Shown here: one piece after another, positions 1 to 6,430 of the stretch | Position numbering within the stretch: position 1 is the first letter of the stretch | Layout of the letters: each line of letters opens with the position of its first letter | From: an uncultured Clostridia bacterium | Lineage (GTDB): Bacteria > Bacillota > Clostridia > Oscillospirales > CAG-272 | Assembly: GCA_904502055.1 (NCBI GenBank) | Contig: CAJGDZ010000093.1 | Span: 1 to 6,871, forward strand | Direction of reading: 5' to 3' | Length of the DNA: 6,871 nt | Made by a program: the position numbers and the translations under genes | Notes under the pieces: model-generated | The model's database searches: none | The model's input: only the letters and a program-made list of their open reading frames with translations | Told to the model about the DNA's origin: nothing

Positions 1-1
1 C

Positions 2-3000
2 AAGGAGCTTCTGTATGAAGCAGAGACCCAAATGGCGGAGATCTACCATATGAATTCGGTTCGCATCCTGCCAAGGTACCCGAGAGAGTGCTTTGATGAG
101 GATTATCTTGCGCAGGTGCTTTTGGAGACCGAGCGCATCGGTCTTGTGGCCAAGGGATTTTTCTCACATTACGATGCCCGTCTTGAGGGTAACCGAATCA
201 CGATCTCGATCCCCTTTGGTGAGGGTGGCGTTCATCTTTTGTACGATGCCAAAACTCCCTCTGTGATCGAGCGTATTTTGAAATCGGAATTTGATTTGAA
301 TTTTGAGGTCAAGATCGAGCAGGACGAGGGAGCGCTTCTGTATATGCAGGATGTTCAGACACGTGAAATGGAGAGGCTTGACGCCGAGGTGCGCGCCGCA
401 AGCGTCGCCTATGCAAGCCGTCCGCGCGGCGGAAGTGAAAGCGCCTATGCGCCGTCGGCAGTATCCGCAACGCCTGCTGAGCCATCCTTGCCCCGTGTGG
501 CTTCGCTTCTGAAGGAGGGACAAGCCCCCACGCTTGAGAACGGTATTTTCACCTCGGGCTATATTCGTTTTGATCTGAACGAGGCGAATTTTGCCATCGG
601 CGAGCCCTTTGAGCTTGCCCCCATCGCGCTCTCCGAGATGACCCACCCGATGAAGGCAACGCTGGTCGGCGAGGTGTTCGGCTTCTCGCAGGAGGCCAAT
701 CGAACCGGAGACAAAATACATACCGTGTATAACATTACCGACGGCTATACCTCGCTTGAGGTGCATCACTCCTTTATGGAGCCCGAGGATGCCAAGCAGC
801 TTGCCTCGGTAGTTTCCAACGGAGCTTGCGTGGCTCTCAAGGGCTACGCCAAGCATGAGACACGCCGCGGAAGGGTCGATGAGGATCTGGTCTTTTTTCC
901 GTCGAGCATTGCCGTTGTGTCCAAGATCAAGCGTAAGGACAACGCTCCCAAAAAGCGTGTGGAGCTTCATTTGCATACCAATATGTCGGCGATGGACGCC
1001 CTGATCACGCCCGATGATGCCGTAAAGACCGCCAAGGCGTGGGGACATCCCGCCGTTGCGATCACCGACCACGGAAATCTTCAGGGCTTTCCCGATGCTA
1101 TGCTGACATCCGAGAAGATCGGAGATATTAAGGTCATTTACGGTATGGAGGCGTATTTTGTCAACGATACCGCAAGTGCAGCCAGCGGACACATTACCGC
1201 AGGATTTGACGATGAGATCGTGATTTTCGATATTGAGACGACCGGCCTTTCGGTGCTCAATTGCGGCATTACCGAGATCGGTGCGGTCAAGATCAAAAAG
1301 GGCAAGGTGATTGACCGATTCAATACCTTTGTCAACCCCGAAATGCCCATTCCCGAGGAAATTGTAAAGCTTACCTCAATCACAAACGACATGGTGAAGG
1401 ACGCGCCGCTTGTGGGTGACGCGTTGAAGGCGTTTTTCTCCTTTACGGGAAATGACCTCCTTGTGGCACACAATGCCAACTTTGATATTGGTTTTATTCG
1501 CCATTTTGCTGAAAAGTCCGGGCTTCCGTTCCCAAATCCCCACCTGGATACGCTGGCGCTTTCGCGTTTCCTCAATCCGGATCTCAAGAATCATAAGCTT
1601 GACACGCTGGCAAAGCTCTACGAGCTCGGTGACTTCAATCACCACAGAGCCTGCGATGACGCGGAGATGCTGGCGCACATTTTCTTCTGTATGATGGGGC
1701 GTATGAAGGAAATGGATATGAACAGCTTTGCGGATATGCACAATGAAATGGTGGCAAAATCCGACCCCTTAAAGCTTCCGACCTACCACCAAATCCTTCT
1801 GGTCAAGAACAAGGTGGGGCTGAAAAACCTTTACAAGCTGGTTTCCTACGGATATCTGAAATACTACAAGCGAAATCCGCGCGTTCCCAAGTCGGAGCTG
1901 GAAAAGCACCGTGAGGGCCTCATTGTCGGCTCGGCCTGCGAGGCGGGTGAGCTGATGCGCGCGATCATTGAAAACAAAACCGAGGCCGAGATCGAGGAGA
2001 TCGTGAATTTTTACGATTACCTGGAAATTCAGCCTATTTGCAACAACCGCTTTTTGATTGAAGAGGGCATTGTGGCAAACGACGAGGGACTTCGCAACCT
2101 CAATCGCCGCATCGTGGCACTGGGTGAGAAGTACAACAAGCCCGTTGTTGCCACCTGTGATGCACACTTCAGAGACAAAGAGGACGAGATCTACCGTAAG
2201 ATCCTTATGGCAGGTATGAAATATAAGGACGCTGATAAGGACGTCGGCATCTATTTCCGTACCACCGAGGAGATGCTGGAGGAGTTTGCCTACCTTGGCG
2301 AGCAAAAGGCCTACGAGGTCGTGGTGGAAAACACCAATAGGATTGCGGATATGATCGAGGACGACGTGCGTCCCATTCCGAAGGGCACTTTTACGCCCAA
2401 TATGGAGGGCGCGGAGGATGACCTTCAGCGAATTTGCTGGGAAAACGCCAAAAAGCGCTATGGTGAGCCGCTTCCCGAAATCGTGGAAAAGCGTCTGGCA
2501 AGAGAGCTTGATTCCATCATCAAAAACGGCTTTGCGGTGCTTTACATGATCGCGCAAAAGCTGGTTTGGTACAGTGAGAGCGAGGGATATCTCGTTGGCT
2601 CGCGCGGATCGGTCGGTTCCTCCTTCGTCGCTTCGATGGCAGGTATTTCCGAGGTGAATCCTCTGCCGCCGCACTATTACTGTCCGAATCCCGAGTGTAA
2701 GCATTCGGAATTCTTCACCGACGGAAGTGTCGGCTCGGGCTTTGACCTGCCCGATAAGATTTGCCCCAAATGCGGAACGCCATACCAGGCGGACGGACAC
2801 GACATTCCCTTTGAGACCTTCCTTGGCTTCCACGGTGATAAGTCGCCCGATATCGACCTGAATTTCTCAGGCGACGTGCAGGGAAAAGTGCATAAGTACA
2901 CCGAGGAGCTGTTCGGCGCTGAAAACGTCTTTAAGGCGGGAACCATCGGTACGGTTGCCGATAAGACGGCGTACGGATACGTGAAAAAGTACCTGGAGGA

Positions 3001-4273
3001 AAAGGGCATCAGCCTCTCGCGTGCGGAGGTCAACCGTATGGTTGACAAATGTGTGGGCATTAAGCGCACCACAGGTCAGCACCCGGGCGGCATCATCGTT
3101 GTCCCCCGTGAATACGAGGTCTACGATTTCACGCCCGTTCAGCACCCGGCCGACGATGCCAATTCCAGCATCGTTACCACACACTTTGCGTTTTCCTACC
3201 TTCACGATACCATCCTCAAGCTCGACGAGCTGGGACACGATATTCCGACCAAATATAAGTATCTTGAGCGATTCAGCGATACAAGCGTCCTGGACGTCAA
3301 GATGAATGACCCCAAGAACTATGACCTCTTTTTGTCCCTAAAGCCGCTGGGGCTTACGCCCGACGATGTCGGCTATAACATTGGAACGGTTGGTATTCCC
3401 GAGTTTGGTACGCGCTTTGCTATGAAGATGCTTGAGGACGCGAAGCCAAAATCCTTTGCCGACCTTTTGCAGATCTCGGGTCTTTCGCACGGAACCGACG
3501 TTTGGACAAACAACGCGCAGGATCTCATCAAAAACGGAACCTGTACCATTTCGCAGGTTATCGGATGTCGCGACAACATCATGAATGACCTTATTGCCTG
3601 GGGCCTTGAAAAGGAGCTTGCCTTCAAGATCATGGAATCGGTCCGAAAGGGAAAGGGTCTTAAGCCCGAGTGGGAAGAGGAAATGAAGGTTCATAACGTG
3701 CCCGAATGGTATATGGGCTCGTGCAAAAAGATCAAGTATATGTTCCCGAAGGCACACGCGGCGGCCTACGTAATGTCGGCCATCCGACTTGCTTGGTATA
3801 AGATTTACAAGCCGGTTGCCTTCTACTGCTCCATTTTCACCGTGGCACCCAATGGCTTTGATGCCGAGATCGCAAGCCGCGGTAAGAGCTTTGTGCTGGA
3901 TACCATCAAGGACATCGATAAGCGAAATAACACCCACGAGGCATCCCCCAAGGAGGTCAGCTCAATTCCCACGCTTCAGATGATCGCCGAGTGCTGGGCG
4001 CGCGGCATCAAGTTTTTGCCGGTTAACGTTGAAAAATCGCACGCATTTATGTTTTTGCCGGAGGACGGCAACATTCGTATGCCGTTTTCGGCGCTGACCG
4101 GTCTTGGCGAAAACGCGGCCGCCAACATCATTGCGGCGCGCGAGGAATGCCCGTTTTCCTCGATCGAGGATCTGCAGATCCGAGGAAAGGTTACCAAGAG
4201 CGTGATTGAGACGCTGAAGAAAAATCGCGTACTGGACGGCCTGAGTGAAACCAATCAGCTTTCCTTTTTCTGA
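2..4273 (+). CDS. polC: DNA polymerase III, PolC-type alpha subunit (5' end outside window)
   Basis: Replicative DNA polymerase with built-in 3'-5' proofreading, acting at the fork with the sliding clamp. The frame is open to the left edge, and the first ATG (32) falls inside the N-terminal domain, so the true start lies upstream; by recalled comparison with B. subtilis PolC (1437 aa), some 60-80 codons are missing. Residues are counted from the ATG at 32. An OB-fold region spans about 205-300. The PHP domain starts at ELHLHT (H313, H315) with TDHG (D346, H347) and resumes after the exonuclease (CDAH, D710, H712). The inserted DEDDh exonuclease has DIET (D400, E402), HNANFD (D485) and HRACDD (H538, D543). 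The polymerase core shows GSRGSVGSS (856-864), a four-cysteine zinc site (C884, C889, C911, C914), PDIDLNFSG (D940, D942) and LKLDELGHD (D1065), giving the three catalytic aspartates. The protein ends in QLSFF (1409-1413), a clamp-binding peptide. All catalytic residues are intact. Long reading frames on the opposite strand are shadows. Confidence 0.98.
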   Translation, partial: KELLYEAETQMAEIYHMNSVRILPRYPRECFDEDYLAQVLLETERIGLVAKGFFSHYDARLEGNRITISIPFGEGGVHLLYDAKTPSVIERILKSEFDLNFEVKIEQDEGALLYMQDVQTREMERLDAEVRAASVAYASRPRGGSESAYAPSAVSATPAEPSLPRVASLLKEGQAPTLENGIFTSGYIRFDLNEANFAIGEPFELAPIALSEMTHPMKATLVGEVFGFSQEANRTGDKIHTVYNITDGYTSLEVHHSFMEPEDAKQLASVVSNGACVALKGYAKHETRRGRVDEDLVFFPSSIAVVSKIKRKDNAPKKRVELHLHTNMSAMDALITPDDAVKTAKAWGHPAVAITDHGNLQGFPDAMLTSEKIGDIKVIYGMEAYFVNDTASAASGHITAGFDDEIVIFDIETTGLSVLNCGITEIGAVKIKKGKVIDRFNTFVNPEMPIPEEIVKLTSITNDMVKDAPLVGDALKAFFSFTGNDLLVAHNANFDIGFIRHFAEKSGLPFPNPHLDTLALSRFLNPDLKNHKLDTLAKLYELGDFNHHRACDDAEMLAHIFFCMMGRMKEMDMNSFADMHNEMVAKSDPLKLPTYHQILLVKNKVGLKNLYKLVSYGYLKYYKRNPRVPKSELEKHREGLIVGSACEAGELMRAIIENKTEAEIEEIVNFYDYLEIQPICNNRFLIEEGIVANDEGLRNLNRRIVALGEKYNKPVVATCDAHFRDKEDEIYRKILMAGMKYKDADKDVGIYFRTTEEMLEEFAYLGEQKAYEVVVENTNRIADMIEDDVRPIPKGTFTPNMEGAEDDLQRICWENAKKRYGEPLPEIVEKRLARELDSIIKNGFAVLYMIAQKLVWYSESEGYLVGSRGSVGSSFVASMAGISEVNPLPPHYYCPNPECKHSEFFTDGSVGSGFDLPDKICPKCGTPYQADGHDIPFETFLGFHGDKSPDIDLNFSGDVQGKVHKYTEELFGAENVFKAGTIGTVADKTAYGYVKKYLEEKGISLSRAEVNRMVDKCVGIKRTTGQHPGGIIVVPREYEVYDFTPVQHPADDANSSIVTTHFAFSYLHDTILKLDELGHDIPTKYKYLERFSDTSVLDVKMNDPKNYDLFLSLKPLGLTPDDVGYNIGTVGIPEFGTRFAMKMLEDAKPKSFADLLQISGLSHGTDVWTNNAQDLIKNGTCTISQVIGCRDNIMNDLIAWGLEKELAFKIMESVRKGKGLKPEWEEEMKVHNVPEWYMGSCKKIKYMFPKAHAAAYVMSAIRLAWYKIYKPVAFYCSIFTVAPNGFDAEIASRGKSFVLDTIKDIDKRNNTHEASPKEVSSIPTLQMIAECWARGIKFLPVNVEKSHAFMFLPEDGNIRMPFSALTGLGENAAANIIAAREECPFSSIEDLQIRGKVTKSVIETLKKNRVLDGLSETNQLSFF

Positions 4274-4298
4274 TTTTTCCTTAAAGTTTCGACCTTTG

Positions 4299-4331
4299 CT
4301 GTCAAAATCCGCACGCGGCGCATAGTATATT
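4299..4331 (+). promoter_or_regulatory. Candidate promoter for the cysteine-rich gene (weak)
   Basis: The next gene needs its own promoter if the hairpin at 4329-4361 ends polC transcription. The only AT-rich -10-like stretch in the gap is CATAGTATATT (4321-4331). It contains CATA-N3-TA (4321-4329), the -10 pattern known for the sporulation factor sigma-K and close to sigma-E/G boxes, and also TATATT (4326-4331), five of six bases of the sigma-A -10. No convincing -35 is present: CTGTCA (4299-4304) has four of six sigma-A bases and lies 18 bases before TAGTAT. The sequence does not decide the sigma class. Confidence 0.25.
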
Positions 4332-4368
4332 ACGGAGAGAGGCTATCCCCCTCTCCGTAATCTATTTT
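4329..4368 (+). terminator. Probable intrinsic terminator of polC
   Basis: An inverted repeat pairs 4329-4339 with 4351-4361 (11 bp, no mismatch). After one A-C mismatch (4340/4350), two more G-C pairs close a five-base loop. It starts 55 bases after the polC stop and is followed by the T-rich but interrupted run TCTATTTTAT. The stem is strong and the T-tract only moderate. It could also be a 5'-UTR hairpin of the next gene, whose ribosome binding site begins about 10 bases further on. The position after a long single gene favours termination. Confidence 0.65.
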
Positions 4369-4370
4369 AT

Positions 4371-4377
4371 GGAGGAG
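4371..4377 (+). promoter_or_regulatory. Strong Shine-Dalgarno that sets the start of the cysteine-rich gene
   Basis: GGAGGAG lies six bases before the ATG at 4384. An in-frame ATG also exists at 4369, but it overlaps the start of this purine run and has no ribosome binding site of its own. The downstream ATG is therefore chosen, giving a protein five residues shorter. Confidence 0.85.
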
Positions 4378-4383
4378 AAATCT

Positions 4384-5220
4384 ATGCCTGAAAACAGATT
4401 TCCGTGCGGTCTGAACAGTCCGGCGGGCAGAGAGCTGGTTTCGATCGAGACCAACCGCATTCTGGACTCCTGCCGCGACCGTGATTGCTTTGAAAATGTT
4501 CGCGTTCTGCTTACCGATTTCGGATACGAGATCCTGGAGCACACCTCCTCGGTGCGCGTTCGTTACTCCGAGCTGGTATCTGCCAATATTTGTGTGGACT
4601 CGGTACGCTTTAATCACGGCTTTTATTCGGTAAACATCAAATTTTTTGTTAAGCTTTGCTTTGAGGCCTGCGTAGGCGGTCATGCGCAGGAGTTTGACGG
4701 TGTTGCGGTTCTTGAAAAGAGCGTGGTCCTGTTCGGCGGCGACAGCCAGATCAGCACCTTCCGCAGCAACCCGAACGCCTCGTGCAATTACTGTGCCGAG
4801 CCGTCCCCGTGCGCTTGCACCAAGAACAACCCCGTTGCTGTAGTCGATGTGGTTGAGCCCATCATTCTCGGCGTTCGCGTGCTGGAGAAGCGGAGCGAGT
4901 GCTGCGGTTGCTGCTGCTGCGCCTGCGACGTGCCCCAGAGCGTTTCGTCCTGCGTCAACGGCGTACTGAATGACGGTGGCGAGGACGGAAAGTATCTTGC
5001 CGTTTCGATCGGACTTTTCTCGGTCGTTCGCATTGTACGTGCCGGTCAGTATCTCGTGAGCGCCACCGAGTATTCGGTGCCCGACAAGGAATGCGTTTCG
5101 CCCACGAACGACGATCCCTGCGGCATCTTTTGCTCGATGCCGTTCCCGACCGCGGAGTTTAGCCCGGAGGGAAAGCCCGGCCATACCGCACCTATCAACG
5201 GCAAGGGTTGTAATTGCTAA
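4384..5220 (+). CDS. Cysteine-rich conserved protein of unknown function, possibly spore-related
   Basis: The product has 278 residues, 23 of them cysteine, with no signal peptide or membrane segment. I cannot assign a characterised function. It resembles uncharacterised cysteine-rich proteins that I recall from Clostridia; this is memory, not a search. Two beta-rich halves can be seen. The N-terminal half (about 25-125) includes CFENVRVLLTDFGYEIL, a central FYSVNIKFFVKL strand pair and VVLFGG. A Cys-rich linker (CNYCAEPSPCAC) precedes the second half, which contains the cluster CCGCCCCAC (residues 173-181, bases 4900-4926), the strand KYLAVSIGLFSVVRI and QYLVSATEYSVPDKEC. The C-terminus is GCNC. 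The alternating hydrophobic pattern recalls SPOCS/DUF3794-type spore-coat-associated domains, but this is only an impression. Cys clusters suggest disulfide cross-linking or metal binding. The gene stands alone between a hairpin behind polC and a convergent terminator. It is surely a real gene; its role is open. Confidence 0.9.
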   Translation: MPENRFPCGLNSPAGRELVSIETNRILDSCRDRDCFENVRVLLTDFGYEILEHTSSVRVRYSELVSANICVDSVRFNHGFYSVNIKFFVKLCFEACVGGHAQEFDGVAVLEKSVVLFGGDSQISTFRSNPNASCNYCAEPSPCACTKNNPVAVVDVVEPIILGVRVLEKRSECCGCCCCACDVPQSVSSCVNGVLNDGGEDGKYLAVSIGLFSVVRIVRAGQYLVSATEYSVPDKECVSPTNDDPCGIFCSMPFPTAEFSPEGKPGHTAPINGKGCNC

Positions 5221-5229
5221 TAAACCAAA

Positions 5230-5257
5230 AACAAGTCCGCTTTTTAGCGGACTTGTT
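5230..5257. terminator. Bidirectional intrinsic terminator between convergent genes
   Basis: A perfect 12-bp inverted repeat (5230-5241 with 5246-5257) closes on a TTTT loop. Reading plus, it begins ten bases after the cysteine-rich gene's stop and is followed by GCTGTTTTATAAT, an interrupted T-tract. Reading minus, the T-run overlapping and following the stem (TTTTTGGTTTA) gives a good tail for the kinase operon. The minus-strand kinase gene runs into it: the codons for its last residues form the 5' arm, and its TAA stop (5246-5244) lies at the edge of the loop. Confidence 0.9.
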
Positions 5258-5822
5258 GCTGTTTTATAATAAAATCACACCGTTCCTTTGCGTGGGTCAT
5301 CTCGAAGTACCGGACTTCAAGCGGGATCCACTCGCTGAAAAACCGGTCGGCAGTTTGCGGGTTTCTCTTGAGAATTCGAGCTCGTTGCGTTTCGGATTCA
5401 ACGTCCAAAAACACCGAAAGATCGTAGAATTGCGATAGCTCGGGGTGCATCGAATACGCTCCCTCAATCACGGTAAGTCTTTTGGGAAACAGGCATATGG
5501 GTGGTTCTATTGTCTTGGTTTTGCAGTCAAAGCGTCGGTATTCGATGGCCTTTCCGGTGCTAAGCGGAAGCAAGACCTCCGCAAGAAAGCGCTCGCGATC
5601 CACGTTGCCGCCCGGCTCTTCAAGGCGTGGGACAGTGCGCTGATGCGGCTGAAGAAAGAAATCGTCCATATGAAGCACGGCGGCCTCATACCGCTCTTCC
5701 AGAAGTCGTGCAAGCGTAGTCTTACCGCTTGCACTCCCACCCTCGATGGCAAGACGGAGCGGGGCTTTTTTCAGCCTCTCGTCAAGCATTTCCAAAAGCT
5801 TGCCTTGGCAGATCTCTCTCAT
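5244..5822 (-). CDS. Uridine-kinase-like P-loop kinase
   Basis: A 192-residue soluble kinase of the uridine kinase/phosphoribulokinase/CoaA group, transferring phosphate from a nucleoside triphosphate to a small hydroxylated substrate. Visible features are a short N-terminal helix, the Walker A motif GGSASGKT (28-35), HMDDFF (51-56, with D53/D54 where uridine kinases have the catalytic DSFY aspartate), the family-typical EPGGNVDRERF (69-79), IEGAYSMHP (119-127, Walker-B-like strand end), and an arginine-rich lid region RARILKRN (147-154). The start is ATG at 5822, with GAGGAG seven bases upstream; the open frame extends further but lacks family similarity. This start overlaps the TGA of the upstream transporter gene as ATGA, implying translational coupling. 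Such proteins are usually annotated as uridine kinase, but true Udk enzymes differ in the substrate loop. Given its partner, the substrate may instead be the transporter's cargo. The stop lies in the terminator hairpin. Confidence 0.9.
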   Translation of the reverse strand: MREICQGKLLEMLDERLKKAPLRLAIEGGSASGKTTLARLLEERYEAAVLHMDDFFLQPHQRTVPRLEEPGGNVDRERFLAEVLLPLSTGKAIEYRRFDCKTKTIEPPICLFPKRLTVIEGAYSMHPELSQFYDLSVFLDVESETQRARILKRNPQTADRFFSEWIPLEVRYFEMTHAKERCDFIIKQQQVR

Positions 5823-6355
5823 AGCGAATCTCCTCGCGTCTGCCGCTCGGCAATCATAACGAGAACGGGGACAAGTACGATCTGAATCAAAATGGCAGGA
5901 ATGGCATTCGTAATTGCCCCTGCAACAAAGGCCGCCGCGGTAAAGCTTCCGCCCGTAGCGCCAAGGCAAACAAACATAGCCGCGCCCCAAACAAGGCGAC
6001 CCGCAATCATGGCAATCAGGAGTGAGAGGTAAATAAAGACTTTTCTTCGCGGCAAAAGCCTATGCATCAGCCCACAGGTCGTTCCGTAAACGGCAAGCTC
6101 GAGTGCCATACACACCGCGCTCGGAAAGAAAAACGGCATTCCGACGGTCAGCGAGCGAAAAAGCGGCGCCACAAAGCCCACGGCAAGCCCCCACGGCCAG
6201 CCGCAAATAAAGCCGCAAAGCAACACCGGGACGTGCATCGGACAAAGCATATTGCCGATCTCACGCATTTGTCCCGTAACAAAGGGAAGCAGGTAGGCCA
6301 GTGCCAGAAACAGTGCGGCGAGAATCAGTTTTTTTGTTCGGTTTTTGTGTATCAT
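5819..6355 (-). CDS. ECF transporter S component (substrate-binding membrane subunit)
   Basis: A 178-residue integral membrane protein with about six hydrophobic segments (roughly 10-25, 37-52, 55-71, 77-97, 107-132, 141-169), the size and topology of ECF S components. These bind a vitamin or similar micronutrient and dock onto a shared EcfT/EcfA/EcfA' module, which is not in this window. The N-terminus has a basic patch (KNRTKK), then an alanine-rich first helix (LILAALFLALAY) resembling the small-residue surface S components use to contact EcfT. Other conserved-looking stretches are PMHVPVLLCGFICGW (39-53), APLFRSLTVGMP (63-74), ELAVYG (86-91) and AGRLVWG (118-124). They suggest a PF12822-type member, judged by eye. 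The start at 6355 is chosen because AAGGAA lies six bases before it; an upstream in-frame ATG at 6403 sits in the terminator hairpin and has no site. It is the first gene of a two-gene operon with the kinase. The substrate is unknown. Confidence 0.85.
   Translation of the reverse strand: MIHKNRTKKLILAALFLALAYLLPFVTGQMREIGNMLCPMHVPVLLCGFICGWPWGLAVGFVAPLFRSLTVGMPFFFPSAVCMALELAVYGTTCGLMHRLLPRRKVFIYLSLLIAMIAGRLVWGAAMFVCLGATGGSFTAAAFVAGAITNAIPAILIQIVLVPVLVMIAERQTRGDSL
5830..5835 (-). promoter_or_regulatory. Shine-Dalgarno that sets the kinase start
   Basis: On the minus strand GAGGAG (5835-5830) lies seven bases before the ATG at 5822, inside the last codons of the transporter gene. It supports the short kinase start over the longer open frame reaching 5990. 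That extra stretch is a shadow of the transporter gene. Confidence 0.85.
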
Positions 6356-6361
6356 ATTGTG

Positions 6362-6367
6362 TTCCTT
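6362..6367 (-). promoter_or_regulatory. Shine-Dalgarno that sets the S-component start
   Basis: AAGGAA on the minus strand (6367-6362) precedes the ATG at 6355 by six bases. It decides in favour of a protein beginning MIHKNRTKK rather than one 16 residues longer. Confidence 0.8.
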
Positions 6368-6369
6368 AC

Positions 6370-6404
6370 AAAAGAATGGTGTCATCGTTTTCGATGACAC
6401 CATT
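6370..6404 (-). terminator. Intrinsic terminator of nagA
   Basis: A perfect 13-bp inverted repeat (6375-6387 with 6392-6404) has a four-base loop (AAAA on the minus strand) and is followed on the minus strand by CTTTTG. It begins 24 bases after the nagA stop. The T-run is short (four), so some read-through into the transporter operon is possible. The repeat also overlaps the operon's own -10 box. Confidence 0.75.
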
Positions 6405-6430
6405 ATAGCATATTCTTTTGGAAAAGTCTA
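6402..6430 (-). promoter_or_regulatory. Sigma-A-type promoter of the S-component/kinase operon
   Basis: On the minus strand TAGACT (6430-6425, four of six -35 consensus bases) is followed after exactly 17 bases by a perfect TATAAT (6407-6402). The predicted start of transcription is near 6395, giving a leader of only about 40 bases before the ATG at 6355. That is too short for a vitamin riboswitch. The first three bases of the -35 box are the TAG stop codon of nagA, and the -10 overlaps the base of the nagA terminator stem. Confidence 0.7.

Noticed and set aside
164..1192. Long open frame (342 codons) antisense to the 5' part of polC
   Set aside because: It lies wholly opposite conserved PolC coding sequence, has no ribosome binding site I could see, and its product looks like reversed-strand composition with no recognisable domain. 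Other antisense frames at 1769-2833 and 3338-3937 are rejected for the same reason.
4900..4926. TGC-rich run as a microsatellite repeat
   Set aside because: It is a short coding run for cysteines broken by Gly and Ala codons, in frame with a conserved-looking protein. It is better read as a selected Cys cluster than as a slipped repeat.
4330..5184. Open frame of 284 codons antisense to the cysteine-rich gene
   Set aside because: It mirrors the sense gene almost exactly. The sense frame has a strong GGAGGAG site, a fitting terminator and family-like structure; the antisense has none of these.
5445..5885. Plus-strand open frame opposite the kinase
   Set aside because: The minus-strand frame has Walker A and other kinase motifs and a ribosome binding site. 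The plus frame is a shadow and crosses the end of another gene.
5823..5990. N-terminal extension of the kinase to the ATG at 5990
   Set aside because: The extra residues are an out-of-frame reading of the transporter gene, rich in Cys and Arg with no family similarity. The ATG at 5822 has a good GAGGAG and gives the usual kinase N-terminus.
6356..6395. Riboswitch upstream of the ECF S component
   Set aside because: ECF vitamin transporters are often riboswitch-controlled, so I looked. With the predicted start near 6395, only about 40 bases remain before the ATG, and the one hairpin nearby is a simple terminator-type stem.
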